Positions 15,046-21,373 of a stretch of DNA of 22,524 nt are shown here, piece after piece. The notes under the pieces were generated by a model. The model was not told where the DNA came from. It saw only the letters and a program-made list of their open reading frames with translations, and did not search any database. Both the position numbers and the translations under genes were made by a program. Each line of letters starts with the position of its first letter. Positions within the stretch are counted from its first letter, which is position 1. Origin of the DNA: a virus; the IMG/VR virus record IMGVR_UViG_3300032220_000171, positions 1 through 22,524 of that record, one strand, 5' to 3'.

Positions 15046-15671
15046 GAAGCCTCAAAGGCGGCTTCGGCGATGGTGGGGAATTGCTTGGTAAAGATTGCGC
15101 GGCAGCCTTCGGCGATCAAGCGGTGCTCCAGTTGGGTCTCGGGACCTGTGCGGATCTCAATGTAGTGCAGCCAGCTGCGGAGCGTGCCGTGCATGTACAG
15201 GGTGGTGGGCGTGCAGAGCGGCAGGATCCGGCGTGCCGTCTCCTTGGCCACACCCTGCAGCAGCATGGTCTGGTACGTCATGAAGGCCGCGGCGATCACG
15301 CCACCAGCATCCATCTCCAAGGCCTCGCGGATCTCAGGGTCAAGGTCGTCGGTGCTGTTCTGCCGGTTGGTGGTGTCCTGGCGGCGCAGTGCCGGGATCT
15401 CGGCAGGTGATGTCGTGGCGTAACGAGTGCTGAACTCTTGGAAGCTGAACGACCGGTGCCGCAGGATCTGGGCAGCAATGTCGCGCTCGGTGTCGATCTT
15501 GATGCACAAGGACGCCATCTCGAAGGGTGACCAGTGCCGGTGCCTGATCAGGTACTGCAGCAGCCGCGGCGCCGTTTCGTGGTTGCCTTGATTGGCAGGA
15601 TTGCTCACCCGCGCCATGTCAACGATCAGCTGCTCAGCGTTGGGCGTGCAGTGGATCAGGGTGGTGGTCAT
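15042..15671 (-). CDS. thyX: Flavin-dependent thymidylate synthase
   Basis: The 209-aa protein has the ThyX signature RHRSFSFQEFSTR at residues 71-83 (family motif RHRxxSxxExSxR), H46/W47 and F50-E51 before it, and the C-terminal helix ARRILPLCTPTTLYM with a TLRSWLHYIEIR region. ThyX makes dTMP from dUMP using FAD, NADPH and methylenetetrahydrofolate; the enzyme is a cytosolic tetramer. Length is normal. It shares ATGA overlaps with both neighbours. Together with the dCTP deaminase at 12982-13497 it would turn host dCTP into phage thymidylate. Viral ThyX is frequent in cyanophages because their hosts often use ThyX too. Confidence 0.96.
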   Translation of the reverse strand: MTTTLIHCTPNAEQLIVDMARVSNPANQGNHETAPRLLQYLIRHRHWSPFEMASLCIKIDTERDIAAQILRHRSFSFQEFSTRYATTSPAEIPALRRQDTTNRQNSTDDLDPEIREALEMDAGGVIAAAFMTYQTMLLQGVAKETARRILPLCTPTTLYMHGTLRSWLHYIEIRTGPETQLEHRLIAEGCRAIFTKQFPTIAEAAFEAS

Positions 15672-15952
15672 TCTTCAATAAGTTTGTAGGTGTACCCATC
15701 GCGGTAGACATAGAGCTCTGGCGGTGGTGGTCTGCGCTCCCGCTCAAGCTGCGTCGCCATGCCCATGTAGCCGACACCGTTGAGCATTGACGACCACACC
15801 CTCAGTTCCACATCAGCAGCGAAGTCGGCGGTTTTCTCCATGATGAACCACTGAATCGAAACCGTGGATCCACTGGTGCGCCATTCTTCTTCCCATTGCG
15901 CCATCTCCCGAATGCCTGGCCTGTAGTCGGGATCGGGTCGTGCTTGCTTCAC
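15668..15952 (-). CDS. Hypothetical protein
   Basis: A 94-aa protein starting at GTG 15952, preceded by AGGAGGTG that lies within the last codons of the upstream gene. It is acidic and Trp/Glu-rich at the front (YRPGIREMAQWEEEW), has a central QWFIMEKTADFAADVEL, and ends with RRPPPPELYVYRDGYTYKLI. The ending looks like a beta hairpin. No known domain or catalytic motif is visible, and no membrane segment. Overlapping both neighbours by four bases, it is part of the coupled operon leading into thyX. Confidence 0.75.
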   Translation of the reverse strand: MKQARPDPDYRPGIREMAQWEEEWRTSGSTVSIQWFIMEKTADFAADVELRVWSSMLNGVGYMGMATQLERERRPPPPELYVYRDGYTYKLIEE

Positions 15953-16284
15953 TTGTCCACCTCCTTGGTTGATTGGTATTGCGGCATAAGGTTGCCGTGT
16001 TCATCAATAATTCCTGACTGATGCAGAAACTGTCGAGCAGAAGCAGCATCACCGCTTAACGCACGTTCCAATAAGGTTGGTGCAGCAAGGGCTTCTACCA
16101 TTTCTTCCAGAACACAAGCAGGCACGGAGTAGCTACTTTCGCTATCGGCGTAGGTTGCTTCGGTGTAAACTATGTGCTTAAGCGTGGCTGCAATGCCATG
16201 CCTAATACTTGAGCCGCCAAGCCCCACAGCAGCGCCACACTCAAACTCTTGGATCAACCGTTCAACGCGGGACTCGCTGATCAC
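15949..16284 (-). CDS. Hypothetical protein
   Basis: A 111-aa protein starting at GTG 16284, with GCAGGAGGT upstream. It begins MISESRVERLIQEFECGAAV, has two cysteines (about residues 16 and 57) and a C-terminal part reading ALSGDAASARQFLHQSGII, DEHGNLMPQY. The latter resembles the short tail found in several small phage proteins, of unknown purpose. Its final codons (STKEVDK) contain the AGGAGGTG ribosome site for the next gene. No family recognised. Confidence 0.72.
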   Translation of the reverse strand: MISESRVERLIQEFECGAAVGLGGSSIRHGIAATLKHIVYTEATYADSESSYSVPACVLEEMVEALAAPTLLERALSGDAASARQFLHQSGIIDEHGNLMPQYQSTKEVDK

Positions 16285-16607
16285 TTGCTCACCTCCTGCT
16301 CAGGCAGCGGTAAGTCTTCATGTCGCACCTCTGTCACCCACACAAGATCCGATCCTGCTTTTCGCTCAAAGCGGTACAGAACGCCTTGGCGTGGTTGCGC
16401 CATAGCCATAAACAAGCAATCGGAAAATTGAACCCCGTGAATTGTCCAACAAGCTGTCATGAGATCAAATCCGCAGTCACGGTTTAGCATCCATAACAGT
16501 GTGCGCTTGGGAAATAAAACGACTTGGCATACAGATAGCCACAGTGGCAGGATCTGCCCCACTGAAACGTCCTGTATCAGCCACCGCCAAATAGTGATGC
16601 GGCTCAC
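16281..16607 (-). CDS. Hypothetical protein
   Basis: A 108-aa frame from GTG 16607, with GCAGGAGGTG immediately upstream. The first 60 residues are unusually Trp/Leu/Cys-rich (ISRITIWRW-like start, VGQILPLWLSVCQVVLFP), with a hydrophobic stretch around 16-33 that might touch a membrane. The rest is a soluble region ending in EDLPLPEQEVSK. The final residues are encoded by a 21-bp repeat that also ends the neighbouring gene. The compositional oddness leaves some doubt about the first half, though overlaps and ribosome sites support translation. Confidence 0.65.
   Translation of the reverse strand: MSRITIWRWLIQDVSVGQILPLWLSVCQVVLFPKRTLLWMLNRDCGFDLMTACWTIHGVQFSDCLFMAMAQPRQGVLYRFERKAGSDLVWVTEVRHEDLPLPEQEVSK
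16290..16310. repeat. 21-bp direct repeat, copy 1
   Basis: CACCTCCTGCTCAGGCAGCGG on the plus strand is repeated exactly at 16613-16633. Read on the minus strand it encodes the PLPEQEV gene ending and contains CAGGAGGTG, the ribosome site for the following gene. Confidence 0.85.
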
Positions 16608-17170
16608 CCCTCCACCTCCTGCTCAGGCAGCGGCTGCGTCGAACTTGTAAGAGATACTTGATGGTTGCCCCAGCGGGTAAGGACGGCGCGGGCGTGGTCT
16701 ACGGCATGGCGGTTGAGGATGATGCGCATGACGCCAGCCGCTTGAACGGTAGTTCGGTCAAAACCGGCCATGGCGCGAGCTGCGTTGGCTAAGTCATCAC
16801 GCATTTGCCGTGGCATTAGCTCCATGATCTCTTCATCCGTAGGCGCCACCGGCTCGACAGTAGGGCGGCCCCAGCGAGTTAAGACGGCGCGGGCCAGGGC
16901 CAGGCAAGTTTCATCGGTGGGGACGTGCTCGTATCCCACTGCCTGGGCGGCAGTCTCTAGCAGTTCTTCATCCGTCGGCCCCTGCGGCTCGGGCTGGGAC
17001 AGGGCAGAGCGGGCGTGATCGGCTTGTGCGTGGATCTTTGCAATGTTGCCTGCAAGGTCGTGTTTTTCTTGAAAGTAACTGGAGGCATAGTTGCCCCAGC
17101 CTTCAACATCATCAGCCGCGTCATGCAGGGCAGTAATCAGCTCAGCGCACAGCGCACGAAAGTCAGTCAT
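16604..17170 (-). CDS. Hypothetical protein with internal PTDEE/ARAVLTRWG repeats
   Basis: This 188-aa protein has a helical N-terminal half (FRALCAELITALHDAADDVE, then IAKIHAQADHARSAL) followed by a repeated pattern. PTDEELLETAAQAVG, then PTDETCLALARAVLTRWG, then PTDEEIMELMPRQ, and finally DHARAVLTRWG. The ARAVLTRWG element occurs twice exactly. Such short modular repeats are familiar in cyanophage hypothetical proteins and may grow or shrink by slippage. ATG 17170 overlaps the preceding gene by eight bases (ATGACTGA), with GGAGG 9 nt upstream. No function can be assigned. Confidence 0.78.
   Translation of the reverse strand: MTDFRALCAELITALHDAADDVEGWGNYASSYFQEKHDLAGNIAKIHAQADHARSALSQPEPQGPTDEELLETAAQAVGYEHVPTDETCLALARAVLTRWGRPTVEPVAPTDEEIMELMPRQMRDDLANAARAMAGFDRTTVQAAGVMRIILNRHAVDHARAVLTRWGNHQVSLTSSTQPLPEQEVEG
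16613..16633. repeat. 21-bp direct repeat, copy 2
   Basis: This is identical to 16290-16310 and likewise sits at a gene end on the minus strand, encoding PLPEQEV and supplying the AGGAGGTG site for the gene starting at 16607. A degenerate third version (CCTCCTGCTCAAGC) lies near 17705. Confidence 0.85.
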
Positions 17171-17522
17171 TGGTCAATGCCTCCAGTGCTCTGAGTTGCT
17201 CCAGTGCTTTGCGGATGGTGTCGGTGATCTCAGGCAGGTAGTGAGCGTCACGCTCGATGGTGCCCAGCATCTGCAGGGCGATGCTGTTCAGAGTCGGCGG
17301 CTTGGGGCGGCGGGCAGCGCGGAGTTCTAGCGCAAGACTTTCGCGAAGATCGCGGGCAAAGTAATGGCAGCACGCCTTCAGCTCCTGGTCGGCGCCAGCG
17401 GAATAGGCGCGGTTGATCAGCCAAACTTCTCGGCTAACACCACCATCGCGGTATCGCGGGGCTTGCTCTCGCAACTGCTGCACCAACTCCGGCGGTGGAG
17501 TGAGTGGGTGTTGTTCAGTCAT
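17163..17522 (-). CDS. Hypothetical protein (cyanophage-type RAARRPKPP protein)
   Basis: A 119-aa protein from ATG 17522: HPLTPPPELVQQLREQAPRY, REVWLINRAYSAGADQELKA, CCHYFARDL, then LELRAARRPKPPTLNSIALQ and a helical end. I recall proteins with the LRAARRPKPPxL element from cyanobacterial phages, all unnamed. A longer frame begins upstream at 17648 but would run through the neighbouring gene; the eight-base ATGACTGA overlap favours 17522. No catalytic residues or membrane segments are evident. Confidence 0.78.
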   Translation of the reverse strand: MTEQHPLTPPPELVQQLREQAPRYRDGGVSREVWLINRAYSAGADQELKACCHYFARDLRESLALELRAARRPKPPTLNSIALQMLGTIERDAHYLPEITDTIRKALEQLRALEALTND

Positions 17523-17697
17523 CTTCGTTGGGCAGTATTTCAAGAAGTGATGTGATGCAATGTCCTGTGGTGTTTTCAGCTCCAAGGCAGTAGCGCTCAG
17601 CTTCGCGCAGGGCCAGACGCAGCCGCTCAATAACAGGCCATGGGTCACGCAACTCGGTAGAGAAGTCTTGGAATGGTGCGGTGTGAAAGTCGGTCAT
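17515..17697 (-). CDS. Hypothetical small protein
   Basis: A 60-aa protein: MTDFHTAPFQDFSTELRDPW, PVIERLRLALREAERYC, then ENTTGHCITSLLEILPNEDD. The middle is one amphipathic helix. The start is ATG 17697, preceded by AGCAGGAGG located within the last codons (LEQEAER) of the upstream gene. It ends in the ATGACTGA overlap. The first four residues equal those of the protein starting at 17170, a by-product of the shared overlap sequence. Function unknown. Confidence 0.72.
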   Translation of the reverse strand: MTDFHTAPFQDFSTELRDPWPVIERLRLALREAERYCLGAENTTGHCITSLLEILPNEDD

Positions 17698-18167
17698 CGC
17701 TCGGCCTCCTGCTCAAGCCTCATCAGTGAACCATCAGACCAGCCGTGCGTCTCCCTCAACCACGCCGCCACCTCACGGATCGCGGCGCGGGCTTCATCCC
17801 AGCGATGTCCCTCTTCGTCGTACTCGGCGCTGTCGATGGCAATACCTACCCGCTCCACCAGCGAGCTCCTAATTTGGCTTGGACTAGGAGTTGACTTGGA
17901 GTTTGGTGCCAGCAAATCATTGATCTGCTGCGCTTGCTCCGGCGTCAGCTGTAATGGCTTGCTGATCCCGTCGGCCACCCTCTCTACTAGCGAACTGGCA
18001 AGGACAGGCGCATCGTCTCGATCCTGCGCGATCAGGCGGTCGAGCTTGTTCTGCTGCGCATCCTCCAGCGCCTCGACCCTGGCGCGGAGTTCAAAAACGG
18101 CGCAGACTAAATCATTGCCGCTCAATCGACGATTCTCAAGACTTGCCCATTGCTTAGATGTTGCCAT
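17694..18167 (-). CDS. Hypothetical coiled-coil protein with SSLVERV repeats
   Basis: From ATG 18167, with AGGAGG 7 nt upstream, the product is 157 aa. Residues 1-50 form a likely coiled coil (LVCAVFELRARVEALEDAQQ). The heptapeptide SSLVERV occurs twice (before ADGISKPL and before GIAIDSAEYDEE). The C-terminal region WDEARAAIREVAAWLRE is a helix I have seen in cyanophage hypothetical proteins. A longer frame from 18248 lacks a ribosome site and overlaps the neighbour heavily. It may be a multimerising accessory protein; nothing more can be said. Confidence 0.76.
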   Translation of the reverse strand: MATSKQWASLENRRLSGNDLVCAVFELRARVEALEDAQQNKLDRLIAQDRDDAPVLASSLVERVADGISKPLQLTPEQAQQINDLLAPNSKSTPSPSQIRSSLVERVGIAIDSAEYDEEGHRWDEARAAIREVAAWLRETHGWSDGSLMRLEQEAER

Positions 18168-18417
18168 TGTCAGCCTCCTTCTTGATGTTGATGCAATGCA
18201 GAATCCCGCCACGGAATGCCAAGGTTGCAAAGCAGCGATGAAAGTCACCGGACTTGAGGGCCTTGTTTTGCCATTCGCAGACCTGATCGACGGTTGGTGC
18301 GGCGGTGATGCCGTTGGCGTCCGGTGCAGGAGGCACCAGCTGCCGTTCCATTTCGGCGGCCCATGATGGGTTGCCGTTGTCCTTCAGCCACTGAACAGCG
18401 CGTTCGATGTCAGTCAT
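18154..18417 (-). CDS. Hypothetical protein
   Basis: An 87-aa protein starting MTDIERAVQWLKDNGNPSWA, AEMERQLVPP, with PTVDQVCEWQNKALKSGDF in the middle and a basic, acidic-tailed end (IKKEADNGNI). ATG 18417 follows GGAG by 7 nt and overlaps the DUF3310 gene by eight bases (ATGACTGA). Its own end overlaps the next start, and its AAGGAGG codons supply that gene's ribosome site. No recognised domain. Confidence 0.72.
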   Translation of the reverse strand: MTDIERAVQWLKDNGNPSWAAEMERQLVPPAPDANGITAAPTVDQVCEWQNKALKSGDFHRCFATLAFRGGILHCINIKKEADNGNI

Positions 18418-18631
18418 GGCTGATCTCCGAAATCAGCAGCTTTTCCATGTACCACTGCGCTTTGAGCAGTGATTCGGCACCACCCTTGTGCTGCTCGCGC
18501 CAGATGTACTTCAACGCGTTGCCCTTGCAGAAGCCCCGGAACTCCTCCGGGGTCAGCGCTGCGCGGATGGCGTCAATGCACTCAATCTTTCCCTGCGTGT
18601 AGTGGGCAGGATGGTTCACTGGATCGTTCAT
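18410..18631 (-). CDS. DUF3310 family protein
   Basis: The 73-aa product from ATG 18631 starts NDPVNHPAHYTQGKIECIDA and continues with FCKGNALKYIWREQHKGG and ESLLKAQWYMEKLL, the full pattern of the DUF3310 family. These small proteins are widespread in phages, usually beside replication or nucleotide genes, and their biochemical role is unknown. A 33-nt longer frame (ATG 18664) adds MRLSLNTSSTT, but family members begin at MNDPxNHP. The start lies 122 nt inside the preceding gene in another frame with no ribosome site, so it probably depends on coupling. Confidence 0.88.
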   Translation of the reverse strand: MNDPVNHPAHYTQGKIECIDAIRAALTPEEFRGFCKGNALKYIWREQHKGGAESLLKAQWYMEKLLISEISHD

Positions 18632-18752
18632 GGTTGTCGAGGATGTATTGAGCGAAAGCCGCATGGGTCATCACGGCATGGGTGCCGGGAGGGCGCCCGT
18701 AACTGTCGCGCCACCATTCTTCAAAGGCAGCGCGGATCGCGGTTTCGTTCAT
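18582..18752 (-). CDS. Small hypothetical protein overlapping DUF3310
   Basis: A 56-aa frame: MNETAIRAAFEEWWRDSYGR, PPGTHAVMTHAAFAQYILDN, then a variable tail. The pattern AFEEWWRDSYGRPPG...MTHxAFAxYI is one I associate with cyanophage hypothetical proteins, so I treat it as real although short. Its last 50 nt overlap the DUF3310 gene in another frame. It is coupled by ATGA to the preceding gene; GGAG lies 11-12 nt upstream of its start. Function unknown. Confidence 0.72.
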   Translation of the reverse strand: MNETAIRAAFEEWWRDSYGRPPGTHAVMTHAAFAQYILDNHERSSEPSCPLHAGKD

Positions 18753-18904
18753 TGTCTGGATTCTCCAATTGCTGCGGCTAATGCGTAAATTGCACCACTT
18801 TGTAAATGTGCTGCTATTAGTTCGGGATGCGCTTTTGCGTATCCTTCACCAAAGTTTTCGTCGATGGCGGCAACTGCCAATTCGATGGTATAAGCCAGAT
18901 CCAT
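18749..18904 (-). CDS. Small hypothetical protein downstream of ssb
   Basis: A 51-aa frame: MDLAYTIELAVAAIDENFGE, GYAKAHPELIAAHLQSGAIY, ALAAAIGESRQ. It is Ala-rich and helical. ATG 18904 overlaps the ssb stop by one base (TGATG), and GAGGAG 8 nt upstream, which encodes the Glu-Glu of the SSB tail, is its ribosome site. It overlaps the next gene by ATGA. Its length and composition are typical of small phage operon proteins; no named family. Confidence 0.74.
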   Translation of the reverse strand: MDLAYTIELAVAAIDENFGEGYAKAHPELIAAHLQSGAIYALAAAIGESRQ

Positions 18905-19248
18905 CAGAACGGCTCCTCGGTAGCGGCGGCACCACGTGGCAGGAACTCAAACCGCTGCACGCTCAAGATGTGCTTGCTGCGCTTGGCGCCGGTTTCTTTG
19001 TCGTTCCACTCCTGGCGGCGGATGCTGCCGGTCACCATGATCGAGTCGCCTTTGCTGCATTTGTCGGTGATCACCTCAGCCGACTTGCCCCATGCCTCGA
19101 TGTCGATGGCATTGTTGATCCAGTTGCCTTGCTTGTCCTTGCCTTCCTGGATGCCGCCTGCAAAATTGCAGACCATGGTGCCGCTATCAAATGCGCGGAG
19201 CTGCGGATCAGTGATGATGCGAACGATGCCGGATGCGTAGAGACTCAT
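18904..19248 (-). CDS. ssb: Single-stranded DNA-binding protein
   Basis: The 114-aa protein matches the bacterial/phage SSB OB-fold: SLYASGIVRIITDPQLR, VCNFAGGIQEGKDKQG, WINNAIDIEAWGKSAEVI, KGDSIMVTGSIRRQEW and HILSVQRFEFL. It ends TEEPF, a short version of the acidic SSB tip that recruits partner proteins, with almost no linker. It protects single strands and would work with the annealing protein and exonuclease encoded just upstream. ATG 19248 overlaps the preceding stop by four bases. The SSB fold is clear; the partner contacts are inferred. Confidence 0.93.
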   Translation of the reverse strand: MSLYASGIVRIITDPQLRAFDSGTMVCNFAGGIQEGKDKQGNWINNAIDIEAWGKSAEVITDKCSKGDSIMVTGSIRRQEWNDKETGAKRSKHILSVQRFEFLPRGAAATEEPF

Positions 19249-19457
19249 GAGATGGGAGTGATGTTGTTGGCCTCTTCAAAGGCCAGGACTTGTGAAAGTG
19301 GATACCGGATGCGTGGCGTCCGAGATGGGAACCCGACGCGAGGCATCGTGTAATACGTGGGACCAATGCCGCGGGCGCGTTGGTTTTTGATTGATGAAGG
19401 TTTCATCCCCCAACGCTTCGCTAGCTGGTCATTGGTCAGGTACGGCTCAATCGTCAA
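19245..19457 (-). CDS. Helix-turn-helix protein (MerR/excisionase-like fold)
   Basis: From TTG 19457 the product is 70 aa: TIEPYLTNDQLAKRWGMKPS, SIKNQRARGIGPTYY, then basic PSRTPRIRYPLSQVLAFEEA. It matches the small winged helix-turn-helix seen in excisionases and AlpA-like regulators. TTG with GGAGG 8 nt upstream is preferred to the 54-nt longer frame, because that longer start lies in the RecT gene and adds unrelated residues. The start overlaps the recT end by 11 nt. It may regulate the operon or an early promoter; an excision role is unsupported because no integrase is seen. Confidence 0.78.
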   Translation of the reverse strand: MTIEPYLTNDQLAKRWGMKPSSIKNQRARGIGPTYYTMPRVGFPSRTPRIRYPLSQVLAFEEANNITPIS

Positions 19458-20211
19458 AGGGATCAGCCTCCACGACTGGTGCTGACAGCTTGTCTTCACG
19501 CTCGCAGGCAAGCGCTAGCAGTTGCTGGTACTGCTCATCGCTCAGATCATCCTTGCGAGCCTCCATCCGTGCTGTGACCTCCTCCAGTTTGGTCAGGCTG
19601 TCAGCTTTGGCAATCGCAGCCTTGCCAGCTGCAAACACTTTCGCATCACCATCCTTGGCCGGTAGCGCCGGTGCTGCGGTGGCAGTGACGGTAACAGGCT
19701 CAATGGCCTGCTCCATCTCATCGGTGCTGTAGACGCCTGAGAGGTCAGCAGGGAATGCCTTGCGCAACGCGAGGGCCTCGCTGCACTTGGCGATCATCGC
19801 AGCAGGCATCTTCGACCACAGGCCTTGGCCGGCGTTGTAGTCCGCAAACCGCGCCACACCAACGAATGGATGGCTGGCACCCTTGCGATGAATGATCGTC
19901 TTGGCTGCGGCAGGTGGCTTGCTGCCAAGCCACACGTCAGCCCATTGGCCATCCTCGCCACACCAGTACGTCTCTGAGCCGTCGAGCTGGCCGGTACGTT
20001 CGGCGATGCTGCGGAGGCCGTCGATGCCGGCCTGGATGGTCATCTTGCCGCCACGCTTGATGGCGTAGATCTGCTTTGAGAACGGGTCCAAGCCAGTCCG
20101 CTGGCAGGCATAGGCGAACAGGCGCAGCTCGTCAGCGCTGCACCCTGGCGCAATGGTCGTGCTGATCAGTTGGGTTTGCTCTGGTGTCCAGAGCGCAAGG
20201 CTAGAAGTCAT
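19447..20211 (-). CDS. bet: Phage recombination protein, Bet/RecT-type single-strand annealing protein
   Basis: The 254-aa protein carries the Bet family core: FAYACQRTGLDPFSKQIYAI (residues 32-51), KRGGKMTIQAGIDGLRSIAE (52-71), FADYNAGQG, and AKCSEALALRKAFPADLSGV (141-160). It anneals complementary strands made by its exonuclease partner. Residues 170-254 form a flexible, Ala/Lys/Glu-rich tail with a helical end, finishing ADPFDD. The start lies 11 nt inside the exonuclease gene without a clear ribosome site, so coupled translation is likely. It is the standard exonuclease-annealase pair, followed here by SSB. Confidence 0.94.
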   Translation of the reverse strand: MTSSLALWTPEQTQLISTTIAPGCSADELRLFAYACQRTGLDPFSKQIYAIKRGGKMTIQAGIDGLRSIAERTGQLDGSETYWCGEDGQWADVWLGSKPPAAAKTIIHRKGASHPFVGVARFADYNAGQGLWSKMPAAMIAKCSEALALRKAFPADLSGVYSTDEMEQAIEPVTVTATAAPALPAKDGDAKVFAAGKAAIAKADSLTKLEEVTARMEARKDDLSDEQYQQLLALACEREDKLSAPVVEADPFDD

Positions 20212-20989
20212 CGGATGTCATGGTTGGAGTGGCACTGAGCGCCCATGTAGGCAGCCGCAGTGTTTCGCAGGTGGTGCTGTAGCCAGGCCATTCATCAATG
20301 GCGCGGCAGTCGGCAATGGTTTGCAGGTTCTGGCGCCGTAGCGTCTCACCTGCTTTCATCGCCTCCGCATCAAGCTCATAGACCGCAACGCAGAACGGAT
20401 AGGTCTTCTCCACTGCGATGAAGAGGAAGCGCTCTGCGAAGGTGCCTGCCAGGTAGTGGTTGGCCTGAACATGGTAGCGGAAGGATGCGACGGATCGCGC
20501 AAAGGCTGCCGGGCTGGCGTCCGTGGTGGTCTTGAGGTCAACCACCGTCGAGCGATCAAGCCAGTCCGGGCGGCACTTGCACCGCAAGCCGGACTGCGCA
20601 TCATCAAACCAGAAACTCTGCTCAGCCTTGCCGCTGGACAGCAGCGCCGCGGCGTAGGGATGTTGCCGTACAGCACCAGCCATGGCCATCGCCTGCTCCA
20701 TGTCGGAGGCAGTCACGGCCTCGATGCCGCTGGCTTCCATCTCAGCGGCCATTTCCTTCCCGGCTTTGGTGTTGCGCGGCAGGCAGATGCCGTAGCGCTT
20801 GGCCAGCTCGTCAGGCTCCAGCACGGCGCAATGCACCAGGCTGCCCAGCTTCATCGCTGCTGTCTGCACCGACGGCGGACGACTTGGGTTGAGGAACCGG
20901 CTCCAGTAGTGGTAGGGGCTGGCGGCGACGGCGTGCAGGTGGCTGGCGCTGATGGCCGGATCGGCGTGGTAATCGGCATTGCTGGTCAT
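20201..20989 (-). CDS. RecE-type exonuclease (PD-(D/E)XK fold)
   Basis: The 262-aa protein resembles the C-terminal nuclease domain of exonuclease VIII and its phage relatives. Visible elements are GSLVHCAVLEP (H53), EQSFWFDD (E123), CRPDWLD (D142), VVDLKTTTDASP (D151, K153) and FRYHVQANHYL (Y172, Q175). H53, D142, D151 and K153 fit the metal-binding and catalytic set. It would resect duplex DNA 5' to 3' to feed the annealing protein encoded next. Length is typical of the phage form. ATG 20989 overlaps the preceding gene by ATGA. Confidence 0.92.
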   Translation of the reverse strand: MTSNADYHADPAISASHLHAVAASPYHYWSRFLNPSRPPSVQTAAMKLGSLVHCAVLEPDELAKRYGICLPRNTKAGKEMAAEMEASGIEAVTASDMEQAMAMAGAVRQHPYAAALLSSGKAEQSFWFDDAQSGLRCKCRPDWLDRSTVVDLKTTTDASPAAFARSVASFRYHVQANHYLAGTFAERFLFIAVEKTYPFCVAVYELDAEAMKAGETLRRQNLQTIADCRAIDEWPGYSTTCETLRLPTWALSATPTMTSDDF

Positions 20990-21186
20990 GCCGCCACACC
21001 ATCACGGAGCTGGCGGTGCAGGCGGCTGGCGGTGCCGTAGGTGGCGACCATCTCCGGGAACGCCGCAAGGATGCGGCGCTTGTTACCGGGATCAGCTTTA
21101 AGCCCGGCATGGCCGAGGGCTTGAAAGAAGCTGCCACCGTATTGGATGGCGGTCTCGAAGGTCCAGTAGATGTCGGAGTCGTTCAT
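20986..21186 (-). CDS. Small hypothetical protein upstream of the exonuclease
   Basis: From ATG 21186 the product is 66 aa: NDSDIYWTFETAIQYGGSFF, QALGHAGLKADPGNKRRILA, AFPEMVATYGTASRLH. It is aromatic-rich and helical, a pattern I recall from small cyanophage proteins beside recombination genes. An upstream frame back to 21426 passes through neighbouring genes and reads as low-complexity, so it was not used. ATGA overlaps tie it to both neighbours. Function unknown. Confidence 0.76.
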   Translation of the reverse strand: MNDSDIYWTFETAIQYGGSFFQALGHAGLKADPGNKRRILAAFPEMVATYGTASRLHRQLRDGVAA

Positions 21187-21314
21187 GGCTTCAGCTGTTG
21201 CTGGCAGGCTTGATGATGGCTGGCGGCTGCATTGTCTCTGCCGATGTCGTACGCCATTGCCCACATGGCAAATGCCATGGCGAGGACAGCAGAGCGGTTG
21301 ATCCAGGGATTCAT
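21183..21314 (-). CDS. 43-aa single-pass membrane protein
   Basis: MNPWINRSAVLAMAFAMWAM then AYDIGRDNAAASHHQACQQQ and a short end: one transmembrane helix at residues about 8-22 with a His/Gln-rich soluble tail and a single Cys. It starts at ATG 21314 after a leader with a hairpin (21337-21361) and an ACCCAACCAAGAGAACA box, and overlaps the next gene by ATGA. Small early membrane proteins often alter host physiology; no evidence of specific function here. Confidence 0.65.
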   Translation of the reverse strand: MNPWINRSAVLAMAFAMWAMAYDIGRDNAAASHHQACQQQLKP

Positions 21315-21361
21315 TGTTCTCTTGGTTGGGTTGACGCGCCGGATTGGGTGCGGCTCCGGCG
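21305..21361 (-). promoter_or_regulatory. Leader element: hairpin plus AACCAAGAGA box
   Basis: Between the gene ending at 21374 and the start at 21314, CGCCGGA (21337-21343) can pair with TCCGGCG (21355-21361). On the minus strand the hairpin is followed by CAACCCAACCAAGAGAACA and ATG. It belongs to the leader set also seen at 21602-21635, 21845-21885, 22089-22120 and 22470-22494. Confidence 0.45.
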
Positions 21362-21373
21362 AACCGCGTGGGG

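Noticed and set aside
16290-16633. CRISPR-like repeat pair
   Set aside because: There are only two exact copies 323 bp apart, inside coding genes, without regular spacers.
17560-18366. 268-codon plus-strand frame (also 18769-19353 and 20456-21040)
   Set aside because: These lie opposite several coupled minus-strand genes with ribosome sites, including SSB and the exonuclease; their translations look random.
19245-19457. Excisionase as evidence of a temperate phage
   Set aside because: The fold is shared by many regulators, and no integrase or attachment site is present in the window.
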